A stretch of 64,000 nt of DNA from JACKFB01 sp041389525 (GTDB taxonomy: Bacteria; Myxococcota_A; UBA9042; PHBI01; JACKFB01), in contig JAWKRR010000003.1 of NCBI GenBank assembly GCA_041389525.1, positions 186,001 through 250,000 of the forward strand, given 5' to 3'. The number at the start of each line of letters is the position of its first letter. Position 1 is the first letter of the stretch. Shown one piece after another: positions 26,522 through 40,081 of the stretch. A program made the position numbers and the translations under genes. The notes beneath the pieces were generated by a model that was given only the letters and a program-made list of their open reading frames with translations, was not told where the DNA came from and searched no databases.

Positions 26522-28039
26522 GCCGGCGAGGTTTTCGGCCATCACCCACGCGATGGCGGCGATCGTGTGCTGGGGGTTGACGCCCATGTTGGTCGGAAAT
26601 ACCGAGGCGTCCATCACGTAGAGGCCCGGGAGCTCGTAGCTCTGCCCGTCGGCGGCGATGACCCCGGTCTTGTCGTCCCTGCCGATGGTGGCGGTCCCGA
26701 AGAGGTGGGCGCAGATACCGTGGAAGAGGCGCGGGTCGTCCGGCAGCCCGTGGACCGCGCGCATTTGCTCCATGGTGGTGATGGCGTCGGGCATCCCGTG
26801 AATGCCCGGCAGCACCTCGCGCGCGCCGGCCGCGAACGCGATCTCGACGACGCGCTCGAGCCCAAGCTTGAGCACCCGGATGTCGGCGGGCGTCATGGAG
26901 AAGCGGATCGAGGGCCCGCCGAGGATGCTGCGTCGCACGCGGCCGTGCGCTTCAGCTCGCACCTGCGTCCCCCAGCTCGCCATGTGCTTGCCCTCGGCGA
27001 TGCGGGAGACGAAGGCCTTGCCGAAGCCTGGCACCCGGCTGGCCATGATCTCGGGCGGCAGGCCGACGGTCTCGAACTTCATCCGCTCGTGCCAGAAGTG
27101 CTTGGTCTCGTAGCCTTGGGTCGCGCCGTCCCAGATGGCGACCGGCTCGTCGAAGACCGCCAGCACGCCGGAGCCGGGGTGGCCCTGAAAGCGCCGGCCT
27201 ACCAAGCCAGAGCGCCCGCCCACGCCGCTGGCCATCAGCAGCAGCGGCGTCTGTATCGCGCTGGCCGCCAGCACCACCGCGCGGCGCGCTTTGACGACGA
27301 GGCGCGGGCCTTTTCGGCCGTCGGCGCCGCGAAAGCGCCCGACCACGCCGCCCGCCCGGCCGCCCTCGCGGGTGACCCGCTCGACCCGGCAGTCGGCGTA
27401 GACCCGCGCGCCGCGAGCGACGGCGCCGGGGATCCAGTTGAGGTCGAGGCTCTGCTTGCGCGCTCCGGGGCAGCCCTGGGCGCAGCGCGCGGTCGACTCG
27501 CAGCCATCCACCGCCCGATTCGTCGGCGCCCCCGACCAGCCGAGCGCGGCCAGCCCCTCGGCCATCAGGCGGTTGTTGCCGCCCCAGGCCGACTCCGGCG
27601 TGGGCGCGACCCGAAGCTCGGCGTCCATGGCGTCGAAGGCCGCGGTCAGCCGCGCGTAGGACAGCCGCTCGTCCACGCCGTGCTCGCGGGTCCAGGTCGC
27701 GTGAATCTCCTCGGGCATCCGGTGGATGATGGCGCCGTTGATCGGCGAGCCACCGCCGACGCAGCGGCCTTGCAAGATCGGCGTGAATCCCTTGCCGCGG
27801 GCGACCTGAAAGCCCATGGACCGCCACGAGCGCGCGAAGGCCGACCACATGTCGCGGGGGCGTTCGGAGACGGGGACCAGCGGCCCCTCCTCGACCATCA
27901 CGACGTCGAGGCCAGCCTGGCTGAGCACCCGCGCCGCCGCGGCTCCACCTGGGCCCGTGCCGACGATGACCACGTCGCAGGCGTCCTCGACCAGCGCGCG
28001 CCCCGAGACGTGCGCGCCCTCCACGATGCCGCCGCTCAC
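26519..28039 (-). CDS. GMC-family FAD oxidoreductase
   Basis: 506 residues. N-terminal FAD-binding motif VVIVGTGPGGAAAARVL near residue 28, then GRCVGGGSPINGAIIHRMP and the C-terminal GMC signature GVNPQHTIAAIAWVMAENLA. A Cys-rich CESTARCAQGCPGARKQ segment resembles glucose/cholesterol-oxidase-like bacterial members. GTG 28039 overlaps the stop of the small upstream gene (GTGA); a longer in-frame extension is shadow coding. Probably oxidises an alcohol or sterol and passes electrons through a partner. Substrate unknown. Its stop lies in the end of a palindromic element. Confidence 0.85.
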   Translation of the reverse strand: MSGGIVEGAHVSGRALVEDACDVVIVGTGPGGAAAARVLSQAGLDVVMVEEGPLVPVSERPRDMWSAFARSWRSMGFQVARGKGFTPILQGRCVGGGSPINGAIIHRMPEEIHATWTREHGVDERLSYARLTAAFDAMDAELRVAPTPESAWGGNNRLMAEGLAALGWSGAPTNRAVDGCESTARCAQGCPGARKQSLDLNWIPGAVARGARVYADCRVERVTREGGRAGGVVGRFRGADGRKGPRLVVKARRAVVLAASAIQTPLLLMASGVGGRSGLVGRRFQGHPGSGVLAVFDEPVAIWDGATQGYETKHFWHERMKFETVGLPPEIMASRVPGFGKAFVSRIAEGKHMASWGTQVRAEAHGRVRRSILGGPSIRFSMTPADIRVLKLGLERVVEIAFAAGAREVLPGIHGMPDAITTMEQMRAVHGLPDDPRLFHGICAHLFGTATIGRDDKTGVIAADGQSYELPGLYVMDASVFPTNMGVNPQHTIAAIAWVMAENLAG

Positions 28040-28458
28040 GAGGGCCTCGCCCAGCGCGGCATTGCCTCGTCGCTCACCGGCAACCCGATCGCCCGCTGAG
28101 CCGCCGGCAGCGCGAAGAGGCCCATGCACAGGAAGGTCTTCAGCAGCACGGGAAGCTCCCGCAGCACATAGACGCGGCTCGCCGACAGGGCGTCGAGGAA
28201 GGCGACCTGGTCGTCTGGGGCGAGGCGCCCGAAGGTGCGCAGCTTCAAGCGCCACACGAGCGGCCCCAGGGTGACCATCCACACGGCGATTCGCAGCCCC
28301 AGAAGCGGCTCCAGGGGCGAGCGGGCCTCGAGATCGTCCAGGAAGCGGGCTACCCCCACGTCGTCACCCGCCACCGCGAAGCCACCGGACGCGGGGCCCG
28401 GCACCATCGCGGCGAAGATCCTGAGCAGCCAGCGACGTTCCAGCCGAGTCATGCGCAT
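28036..28458 (-). CDS. Small helical partner of the GMC oxidoreductase
   Basis: 140 residues from ATG 28458 (a second ATG at 28452 is possible). Helical with hydrophobic segments (LLGLRIAVWMVTLGPLVW, VLLKTFLCMGLFALP). Its placement directly before a GMC oxidoreductase with a GTGA overlap resembles gluconate-2-dehydrogenase subunit-3-like partners, but sequence similarity to that family is not clear by eye. Probably needed for export, assembly or membrane attachment of the oxidoreductase. Confidence 0.62.
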   Translation of the reverse strand: MRMTRLERRWLLRIFAAMVPGPASGGFAVAGDDVGVARFLDDLEARSPLEPLLGLRIAVWMVTLGPLVWRLKLRTFGRLAPDDQVAFLDALSASRVYVLRELPVLLKTFLCMGLFALPAAQRAIGLPVSDEAMPRWARPS

Positions 28459-28557
28459 GGTGGACTCATACGGCCATGCCGCCGGTGCCGCAAGCCTCGC
28501 CGCGCTCGGTCTCCGGCCCGGTTTGCCCAGGCGCGCGCCGCTCGCTACCGTGCGTCG

Positions 28558-29937
28558 ATGACCGTCCGCCCCACCGCCCGCCGCGACCTGCGCATCGAAG
28601 AGCGCCAGCACCCCGCGGGCGCCGCGTGGGTGGTGCGCGTGCCGGCGGACGCCACCAGGTACTGGTTCGGGCGCGACGAGATCGAGGTGCTGCGGGCGCT
28701 GGACGGGCACAGCAGCGTCGACCTGCTGGCGGCGCGGCTGGGGGCGAACGCGGAGGGAGGCGAGGCCGCGATTCGTGCGCTGATCGCGGGGTTTGGCAGC
28801 GCCGGGCTGCTGGAGGCCGCCGACACGCCCCTCGAGGCGCAGGTGGCGAGCTCCCAGGCCGCCCGCTCGCAAGAGGGGACCTTCTGGGGGCAGCTGCGCG
28901 CGGTACCGCTGAGCCAGGTCGTGCACTTGCTGGTGGATCTGCCGGCGGCGGCGACGGATTGCGGGGCGTGCGAGCTGACCTGCTGCGCCTACTCGGTCAG
29001 CGTCGGGGAGGTCGAGGCCGACCGGATCGTCGCAGCGGTCGCCGACGACGGGCGTTGGAGGCGGGGATTCTTCGATGGCAGCGAGCGGACCGGGACCAAG
29101 CGACTCTTCCGGATCTCGCGCCAGGAGCAAGCCGACGGCGGCCTGGGCGGCTGCGTGTTCCTCCAGGAAGACAGCCGCTGCCAAGTGCAGCGCCGAGGCG
29201 GCCTCAGCGCCAAGCCGGTGGTCTGCCGCCTCTTCCCGATGCGCCCGATGCTGACGCCCGACGGCCCGCGCACCTCGCTGCGCCCGGGCTGTCCGCACGC
29301 GACGCCCGACACATCAGCCGAGGCCGTGGCGACCTTCGCGGCCCTGCTCGCCGAGGCCGCCGACCTGCGCGGTGAGCTGATCGTCCCGTGCGCGCCCAGC
29401 GTCGTGGAGCTTTGCGCGGGCGTGTCGGTGCCCTGGGGCGAGTACGCCGAGATCGAGCGCGCAGGGTGCCAAGGTGTCGCGACCGCCGACGACGTCGCGG
29501 CGGGCCTCCGCGAGCTAGGCGCCGCCATCGCGTCCCGGGCGCCGGAGGCCGCTCAGCCCCTGGACCCCGACCACCTGGAGCGCCTGACGGGAACGCTGGC
29601 GCCGATGCTGGGCCAGCTGCACGGCGAAGCCTTCGCGCGGGCCCTCGGCGCGGTCGGCGGCGGCCCAGGCGGGCCCATCCCCAGCACCTGCCCGAAGCCC
29701 GCGGTGATTCACGCGCTCGAGGGCTCGTACCCGCTGCAGTTCGCGACCGCGCTGGCCGGCATCGGCGTGATTCGCCTGCTGGTGGCGGCCGTGGATCGTC
29801 ACGAAGAGGCGCCCCGGCGCCCGCGGGAGGTGCTGTCAGCCTACTTCCGAGGCTTCCGCGCGCCGCCGGTCCACCTCGCCCTGGCCAACCTGCCCGTCGC
29901 CACCCTCGAAGCGCTGGCGGTCACCCCGGGCTTGTAA
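28558..29937 (+). CDS. YkgJ-family cysteine-cluster protein
   Basis: 459 residues. The Cys cluster CGACELTCCAYSVSV (residues ~139-153), CVFLQEDSRCQVQ and KPVVCRLFPMRP is the metal-binding pattern of the YkgJ/Fe-S-Zn cluster family. The first ~90 residues (RYWFGRDEIEVLRALDGHSS) resemble a PqqD-like or winged-helix domain. The C-terminal half is helical and not recognised. It is divergent from the GMC operon; the 99-base gap 28459-28557 must hold both promoters. Precise function of YkgJ proteins is not established. Confidence 0.72.
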   Translation: MTVRPTARRDLRIEERQHPAGAAWVVRVPADATRYWFGRDEIEVLRALDGHSSVDLLAARLGANAEGGEAAIRALIAGFGSAGLLEAADTPLEAQVASSQAARSQEGTFWGQLRAVPLSQVVHLLVDLPAAATDCGACELTCCAYSVSVGEVEADRIVAAVADDGRWRRGFFDGSERTGTKRLFRISRQEQADGGLGGCVFLQEDSRCQVQRRGGLSAKPVVCRLFPMRPMLTPDGPRTSLRPGCPHATPDTSAEAVATFAALLAEAADLRGELIVPCAPSVVELCAGVSVPWGEYAEIERAGCQGVATADDVAAGLRELGAAIASRAPEAAQPLDPDHLERLTGTLAPMLGQLHGEAFARALGAVGGGPGGPIPSTCPKPAVIHALEGSYPLQFATALAGIGVIRLLVAAVDRHEEAPRRPREVLSAYFRGFRAPPVHLALANLPVATLEALAVTPGL

Positions 29938-29950
29938 AGCCAGCCCGCCC

Positions 29951-31285
29951 TCAGCCCGCCAGCCCCGCCAGCGGCCGCGTCCCGTCCGCGCCAAAGCTGG
30001 TCGCCTCCACCCCCATCCCCTGCAGGATGGAGAGGAAGAGGTTCGCGACCGGCTCGGCGGTCGGCACGCGCATGTGCCGCCCCGTCTTCACGACGCCGCC
30101 GCCGCTGCCGCCGATGAGCACAGGCATGTTGGTGTGGGCGTGCGAGTCGCCGTCGTCCACCTCGCTCGAGAGGAACGCGATGGTGCTGTCGATGAGCCTG
30201 GTTTCGCCCTCTTGGACCTAGCTGAGCCGCTGCAGCAGCCCCGCAAACTGAGTGACCTCCCAGGTGTTGATGGTCTGGATGAAGTCCAGCTTCTGCGGGT
30301 CGCCCTGGTGGTGGCTCAGGTAGTGGTGCCCGTCGGATATCCCAAGGAAATCATAGACCCGACCGTCGCCCCCGTTGCCGATCATGAAGGTCGCGATCCG
30401 GGTCAGATCGCACTGAAACGCCAGCACGATGAGCTCGAGAAGCTGGGTGACGCGCGTGGCGTGGTCGATGCCGACCGTGGGCCTGGCCCCTGGGAAGCAC
30501 TGCGTCAGCGTGGCTTCCTTCTCGATGCCGATCTCGAGCTCGCGGATGCCGGTCAGGTACTCCTCGAGCTTCGCCGTGTCGCTGGCGCCGAGGCGCGCCT
30601 GCAGCCGCGTCGTGTCGTCCATGACCCAGTCGAGCACGCTCTTTCGCTGAGCGCGCCGCCGCGCGACCTGCTCCTGCGTCAGGGTCAGGTCCACGCCACC
30701 GAAGAGGCGGTCGAACACGCTCGGGGGGCTGGTCTCCTTGGGCAGCGGCGTCTTCGGCCCGGCCCAGGCGATGGTGCGCAGGTATGCGCAGCTATAGCCG
30801 GCGTCGCAGTCCCCGGCCGTCCCGCCCGCGTCGACGCCGAGCTCCAGCGACGGAAAGCGCGTCGCCCCGCCCAGGGCCTGAGCCAGCCGCTGGTCCAGGG
30901 AGATGCCGTTGTTGATGTTCTCGTCGATGCCCTTGAGCGGCGGCTCGCAGGTCAGAAAGGCCGCGGTGCCGCGCGCGTGGTCGCCAGCGAGGGGCGCCAC
31001 CGCGTTGACGTTGGTGAGGCCGGTGAGCACCAGCAGGTCGTCGCGCACCGACTGCAAGGGCTGGAGTATGGGCGGCAAGGCGTAACCGGCGCCCTCGGTC
31101 GTTGGGGTCCACGCGCTCAGGCGCACGCCGTTGGGCACGTAGAAGGCGACGAAGCGTTTGGGGGGCGCGAGGGCGTCGGCGGCGCGGGCCCGGCGGGTGC
31201 GGGGCAGCATCGCCTCGAGGAAGGGGAGCGCGACCGCGGCGCCGGCGCCACGCAGCAGGGTGCGTCGTGAGAGAGTGCGGTTCAC
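29951..31285 (-). pseudogene. DUF1552 protein interrupted by an in-frame TAG
   Basis: Starts at GTG 31285 with a Tat signal (SRRTLLRGAGAAVALPF) and matches the DUF1552 family (FVAFYVPNGVRLSAWTP, VLTGLTNVNAV, SDGHHYLSHHQGD). After LLQRLS a TAG stop lies at 30218-30220, but the same frame continues to 29951 with the family C-terminus (LIDSTIAFLSSEVDDGDSH, MPVLIGGSGGG). A single change from GAG would explain it. Its start overlaps the DUF1592 gene stop (GTGA), so the usual DUF1592-DUF1552 pair is preserved. Without readthrough the product lacks its last ~90 residues. Confidence 0.8.
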
Positions 31286-33774
31286 GGCGACACCTCGGCT
31301 AGCGGGGGCGGCTCTGCGGGGGTTCGTTGGCGGAAGAGCGGGCTCATCGCGATGAGGACGACCAGCTCGCGGAAGACGTAGCCGCGGGCCGCCCAGGCCG
31401 CCGTGATCTCGTCGATCGCGCAGGCGTCATCTGGGATCTCGTTGCGCCCGAGCAGGTAGGTGAACATGTGGGTCGTGATGCAGCGGGCGGTCGCGGGGTC
31501 CGCCTTGATGAGCGCGGAGAGCTCCAAGGCGCCGTCGAAGCTGCGCCCGTCGGGCAGCACGCCCGAGGAGTCCACCGGGAAGCCGTCGGCGGACTCGCGC
31601 CACGCGCCGATGGCGTCGAAGTGCTCGAGCGCGAAGCCCAGCGGGTCCATCGACTCGTGACAGCTCGCGCAGTAGGGGTCGGTCCGGTGAAGCTCCATCA
31701 GGGCGCGGATGTCCAGCTCGACGCCGTCGGGGCCTGAGACGGGCAGCGAGTCCACGCCGGGGGGCGGCGGTGGCGGCTCGTCGCAGAGCAGCTTCGCCAG
31801 CACCCAGCGGCCTCGGCGCACCGGGGAGGTCCGAAAGGTGTGGGAGGTGACGGTGAGGATGGCGGCCTGACTCAGCAGACCGCGGCGCTGGGTGCCCTCG
31901 GTCGCCACGCGCACGAACGCGAGGTCTTCGGGGGCCGGCCCGGGGATGGCGTAGAACTCGGCGAGGCGGCCGTCGAGCCAGGTCGCCGGCGCGTCGAGGA
32001 TGTCGAGGAAGCTGCCGTCGCTGTCTGCGTATTCCTTGAAGAGCAGCTCGGTCTCGCGCCGCATGGACTCGCCCAGCTCGGCGTTGAAGAGCGGATACTT
32101 CACCGAGTCGCGGAAGAGGCCGTCGAGGTTGCGCAGCTCAAGCCACTGGCCGGCGAACTGATCGACGATGATGTCGGCGCGCGGGTCGGCCAACAGCCGC
32201 CGCACCTGCGCTTCCAGGCTCGCGTCCTGCTGGAGCGTCCCGGCGGCCGCGGCCGCGAAGAGCTCGGCGTCCGGCATCGTGCGCCACACCGCGTAGGACA
32301 AGCGCGTCGCCAGCTCGTAGCCGTCGAGCGCGCGCGCGGTCTCAGACGTCGGCTCCGGGTCGGGTTCGGGCCGGAAGATGAAGTGGGGCGAGAGGAGGAT
32401 GGCCCGAAAACCCAGGCGGAGGCGGCCTTCGAAGCCGAGATCGACGTCGAAGTCGCCCGCGTCCGCCGCGTCGGGGACCATCGGAGCCAGGGTCGCCAAG
32501 CGGTCCAGCTCCTCCTCGGTGGTCGGGCGCCGCCAAGCGCGATCGGCGAAGCGGCGCCACGTCTCGCGCAGGCAGGCGGCCTCGCCCAGCGCGACGGGGT
32601 CGCAGGTGAGCAGGGACAGCCGCGACGCGCTCGGGATGGGCGGCGCGACCCCGAGCGGGCCGATCACCGAGACGCGGTCGAGCAGCAGCCGGTCGCCCGT
32701 CATCGCGAAGCCCAGCGTGTGGTCGCCCGCGCCGAGCAGCACGTGCAGCTCTGCGACGCCGGGATCGGTCGCCGACGCCGCGAAATCCAGGGCGCCTGCC
32801 GGTGTGCCGTCGACGCTCAGCAGCGCCGCCCCCTGGCCCTGCACCAGCACACGGTAGCGCCCCGCGACCAGCCCCGTCAGCGTCGCGGTCGCCCCGCCGC
32901 TGCCGTCCCCGGCCCACGGGATGCCAAGCGGCTCACTCACCGGCGGGGCGAAGTCCTCCCCCTCGAGGTCGGTGACGCGCAGCTCCGCGCGAAAGGGCCC
33001 CTCGACCCGGATGTAGTCGATGAGCAGGTTGCGGTCGTGGCCCGTCGCCACGAAGAGATCGTTGAGGAACGCGGCCGAGACCGTGTGAGGGCCGGCCTCC
33101 GCGTGAAACGCCGCGTGGTAGCGCCCGGGCGCGTCGAAGGTCGCGGCGACCGGCACGACGGCCTCGGCGTCGTCGATGCGGAGGCCCATCGCGGCGAGGG
33201 CGTCGCCAGCTTGCGTGGCCAGGGCGCGCACCTCGACGAGGTAGGTCCCGGCGCCCGACGCCACGAACTCCGCACCGATGGCGTCGTTGGTCCACAGGTT
33301 CATCACTTGCCCCTGCTGCGCTCCCGACTCGGTGGGCAGGAGCTCCGCCTCGAAGAAGCTCTCCGCGGGCCGCTGGATCTCGAGGTGCAGCGCCTCGTCG
33401 ACGAGGGCCAGCACCGCGCGCTCGTGCTTCTCGACGAGCAGGGGCGACACGCTCAACAAGGTCGCCAGGTTGTCGAAGCCCCGCCCGAGATCGTCGATGG
33501 GGAAGTCGTCCGCCGGCCGCGTCGTCGTCCCGGTCAGCGTCGCCACCGTCTCGTCGTACTCCACGCGGTTGAGCCGGTGGATGGTCAGGCGCCCCGGCTG
33601 GTCCACCCCCTCGCAGGACGCGGGTCCGCCCAGCTCGGCGTCCGCGCCGGCGTCGGCGTGCACGGCGGCATCCGCGCCAGCGTCGTCCTCACCCGCGGTC
33701 TCGCCGCCGCACGCGACGGCCGACACCCCGAGCAGGATCGCGCTCCACACCACAAGTGCTCGCCCGACCTTCAT
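31282..33774 (-). CDS. DUF1592/DUF1588/DUF1585 (planctomycete-type) lipoprotein
   Basis: 830 residues. N-terminal lipoprotein signal with lipobox VSAVAC (Cys22), an Asp/Ala-rich linker, then TIHRLNRVEYDETVATL (DUF1587-like), carbohydrate-binding-like beta regions, LDGYELATRLSYAVWRTMPD (DUF1592), FRTSPVRRGRWVLAKLLCDE (DUF1588) with CASCHESMDPLGFALEHFD (haem-type CxxCH), and a DUF1585-like end. ATG 33774 is chosen because it gives the lipoprotein signal; the upstream frame is shadow. The CASCH motif suggests a haem protein. It is paired with the downstream DUF1552 gene. Function of the pair is unknown, often proposed in polysaccharide or metabolite oxidation. Confidence 0.85.
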   Translation of the reverse strand: MKVGRALVVWSAILLGVSAVACGGETAGEDDAGADAAVHADAGADAELGGPASCEGVDQPGRLTIHRLNRVEYDETVATLTGTTTRPADDFPIDDLGRGFDNLATLLSVSPLLVEKHERAVLALVDEALHLEIQRPAESFFEAELLPTESGAQQGQVMNLWTNDAIGAEFVASGAGTYLVEVRALATQAGDALAAMGLRIDDAEAVVPVAATFDAPGRYHAAFHAEAGPHTVSAAFLNDLFVATGHDRNLLIDYIRVEGPFRAELRVTDLEGEDFAPPVSEPLGIPWAGDGSGGATATLTGLVAGRYRVLVQGQGAALLSVDGTPAGALDFAASATDPGVAELHVLLGAGDHTLGFAMTGDRLLLDRVSVIGPLGVAPPIPSASRLSLLTCDPVALGEAACLRETWRRFADRAWRRPTTEEELDRLATLAPMVPDAADAGDFDVDLGFEGRLRLGFRAILLSPHFIFRPEPDPEPTSETARALDGYELATRLSYAVWRTMPDAELFAAAAAGTLQQDASLEAQVRRLLADPRADIIVDQFAGQWLELRNLDGLFRDSVKYPLFNAELGESMRRETELLFKEYADSDGSFLDILDAPATWLDGRLAEFYAIPGPAPEDLAFVRVATEGTQRRGLLSQAAILTVTSHTFRTSPVRRGRWVLAKLLCDEPPPPPPGVDSLPVSGPDGVELDIRALMELHRTDPYCASCHESMDPLGFALEHFDAIGAWRESADGFPVDSSGVLPDGRSFDGALELSALIKADPATARCITTHMFTYLLGRNEIPDDACAIDEITAAWAARGYVFRELVVLIAMSPLFRQRTPAEPPPLAEVSP

Positions 33775-33878
33775 CCCGCCCCCACGGAGCCTCTCCCCGG
33801 TCGCGCGTCGCACCCGCGCGCGCCTCGGCTCAAAGTATCGGCATCCCGAGGGTCGGGGCAAACCTTGGCCCTCGGGGC

Positions 33879-34448
33879 CTATCCCGACACCAGCGGCAGG
33901 CGCGTGACCTGCCCGACGATGCTCTGGCCGCCCGCGGTGACGTAGACCTCGGGGCCGGTGCGCACCACGCTCCAGTCGTTCTGACGGCCCAGCAACTCGG
34001 CAAGCGGCTCGATCAGCTCGGCGCTGACTGCGAAAAGCGCGATCTCCTCGGCGCGATGCACCCGCGTCGAGGCCACGCGCCGCTGCAGCATCTCGGCGTC
34101 CTTGTGCGTGTAGACCGCGACCGCCTGCGCCGCCTTGCTGGCCCGATGAAGCCGCTCCGGGCTGGGGTTTCCGATATCGACCCACAGCTCGACGGTCCCG
34201 GTCAGGCTGCGACGCCAGAACGCGGGGTCCTCGGGCGTCGACACGCCGCGCCCCATCTCGAGCCCCTCGGGCCCGGACTCCAGCGCGAACGCGAGCACCC
34301 GCGTCACCAGGAACGCGTCGGTCTCCGAGGGGTGCTGCGCGACGCGCAACTCGAGCGTCTCGTAGACGCCACGGTCCACGTCGCTCAGCTCGATCCGAAA
34401 CTTCAAAATCGTCGCAGTCAGCGCCACAAGCCGTCCCCGGTCCGTCAT
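33879..34448 (-). CDS. YaeQ family protein
   Basis: 189 residues matching YaeQ throughout: ALTATILKFRIELSDVDRGVY, VAQHPSETDAFLVTRVLAFA, LTGTVELWVDIGNPSPERLH. YaeQ has a PD-(D/E)XK-like fold of uncertain biological role. ATG 34448 gives the normal family length; a much longer in-frame extension is shadow. Divergent from the sigma-54 activator gene across a 144-base gap. Confidence 0.88.
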   Translation of the reverse strand: MTDRGRLVALTATILKFRIELSDVDRGVYETLELRVAQHPSETDAFLVTRVLAFALESGPEGLEMGRGVSTPEDPAFWRRSLTGTVELWVDIGNPSPERLHRASKAAQAVAVYTHKDAEMLQRRVASTRVHRAEEIALFAVSAELIEPLAELLGRQNDWSVVRTGPEVYVTAGGQSIVGQVTRLPLVSG

Positions 34449-34592
34449 CCCAAGAGAACACCGCGCGCCCACCCGCGCAAACAGCCGCCGCGGCGCACCA
34501 TCCAGAACCCGCGGCCCGCGGCACCGCACCTCGCCAGCCCGCCCCGCCCTCGCTACACTCGCGGCGCTCGCTCGCCCCTGCCCCCGAGTCCA

Positions 34593-36113
<1,521 letters not shown>

Positions 36114-36135
36114 GCCGGGGCGACGCGCGCGCCGA

Positions 36136-36573
36136 TCAGCCGTCGCGGTCCCGCGTCACCGGCCGCCGGCCGGCCTTCGCCTCACCGCGCTTCTTCTTGG
36201 CGTCGATCCGCCGCTCCTTGCTCGCCCGCGTCGGCCGGGTCGCGCGCCGCGGCGGGGGCGGCTCCAGGTGGGCCAGGATCAACGCCGCCAGCCGCTCGCG
36301 CGCCGAGTCGATGTTCCGCTGGCGCGAGCGGTGACTCTCGCACGCGACGGTCAGGGTCCCGTCCAGATTGATCAGCCCCCGCCTCGCGGATCGAATGCGC
36401 GCCTTCACGTCGTCGCCGATGGCCTCGGTGCGGTCGAGCTCGAAGCGCAGGCGCACGGCGGTGTCGCTCTTGTTGACGTGCTGTCCGCCCGGCCCCGACG
36501 CCCGCATGAACTCCCACGACATGTCGGCCGCCGGGATGACGACGGCTTCGGTGATGTTCAGCGGATCGTTCAC
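36136..36573 (-). CDS. arfB: ArfB/YaeJ-type peptidyl-tRNA hydrolase (ribosome rescue)
   Basis: 145 residues with the class-I release-factor GGQ motif in RASGPGGQHVNKSDTAVRLR and the basic C-terminal tail (ASKERRIDAKKKRGEAK) that enters the empty mRNA channel in ArfB. It lacks codon-recognition domains, so it rescues stalled ribosomes rather than terminating normally. GTG 36573 is preceded by GGAGAGCGCC. It converges on the sigma-54 activator gene with a 22-base gap. Confidence 0.9.
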   Translation of the reverse strand: MNDPLNITEAVVIPAADMSWEFMRASGPGGQHVNKSDTAVRLRFELDRTEAIGDDVKARIRSARRGLINLDGTLTVACESHRSRQRNIDSARERLAALILAHLEPPPPRRATRPTRASKERRIDAKKKRGEAKAGRRPVTRDRDG

Positions 36574-36693
36574 GGCGCTCTCTCCACGGCGGCTCCGCCC
36601 GTACCTTGCCCGAGAGTCGTCCTGGACTCCAGACGTCGGCATCCCTACAGTCGCGGGTCGGCCCTCGAACCCACGCGGGCCGCTGGAGCCCCC

Positions 36694-39999
<3,306 letters not shown>

Positions 40000-40015
40000 G
40001 AAGACGCGGCGCGCG

Positions 40016-40033
40016 GCGGGCTGAACCGCCCGC
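40016..40033 (+). terminator. Short GC hairpin between lipoprotein and RND genes
   Basis: 6-bp stem GCGGGC / GCCCGC with a 6-base loop, 17 bases after the stop; no U-tract, so weak support. Confidence 0.28.
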
Positions 40034-40081
40034 GGAGATACGACTTTCCGGCCCACGCGCCGACGTGTAGGCTCCGCGCCC

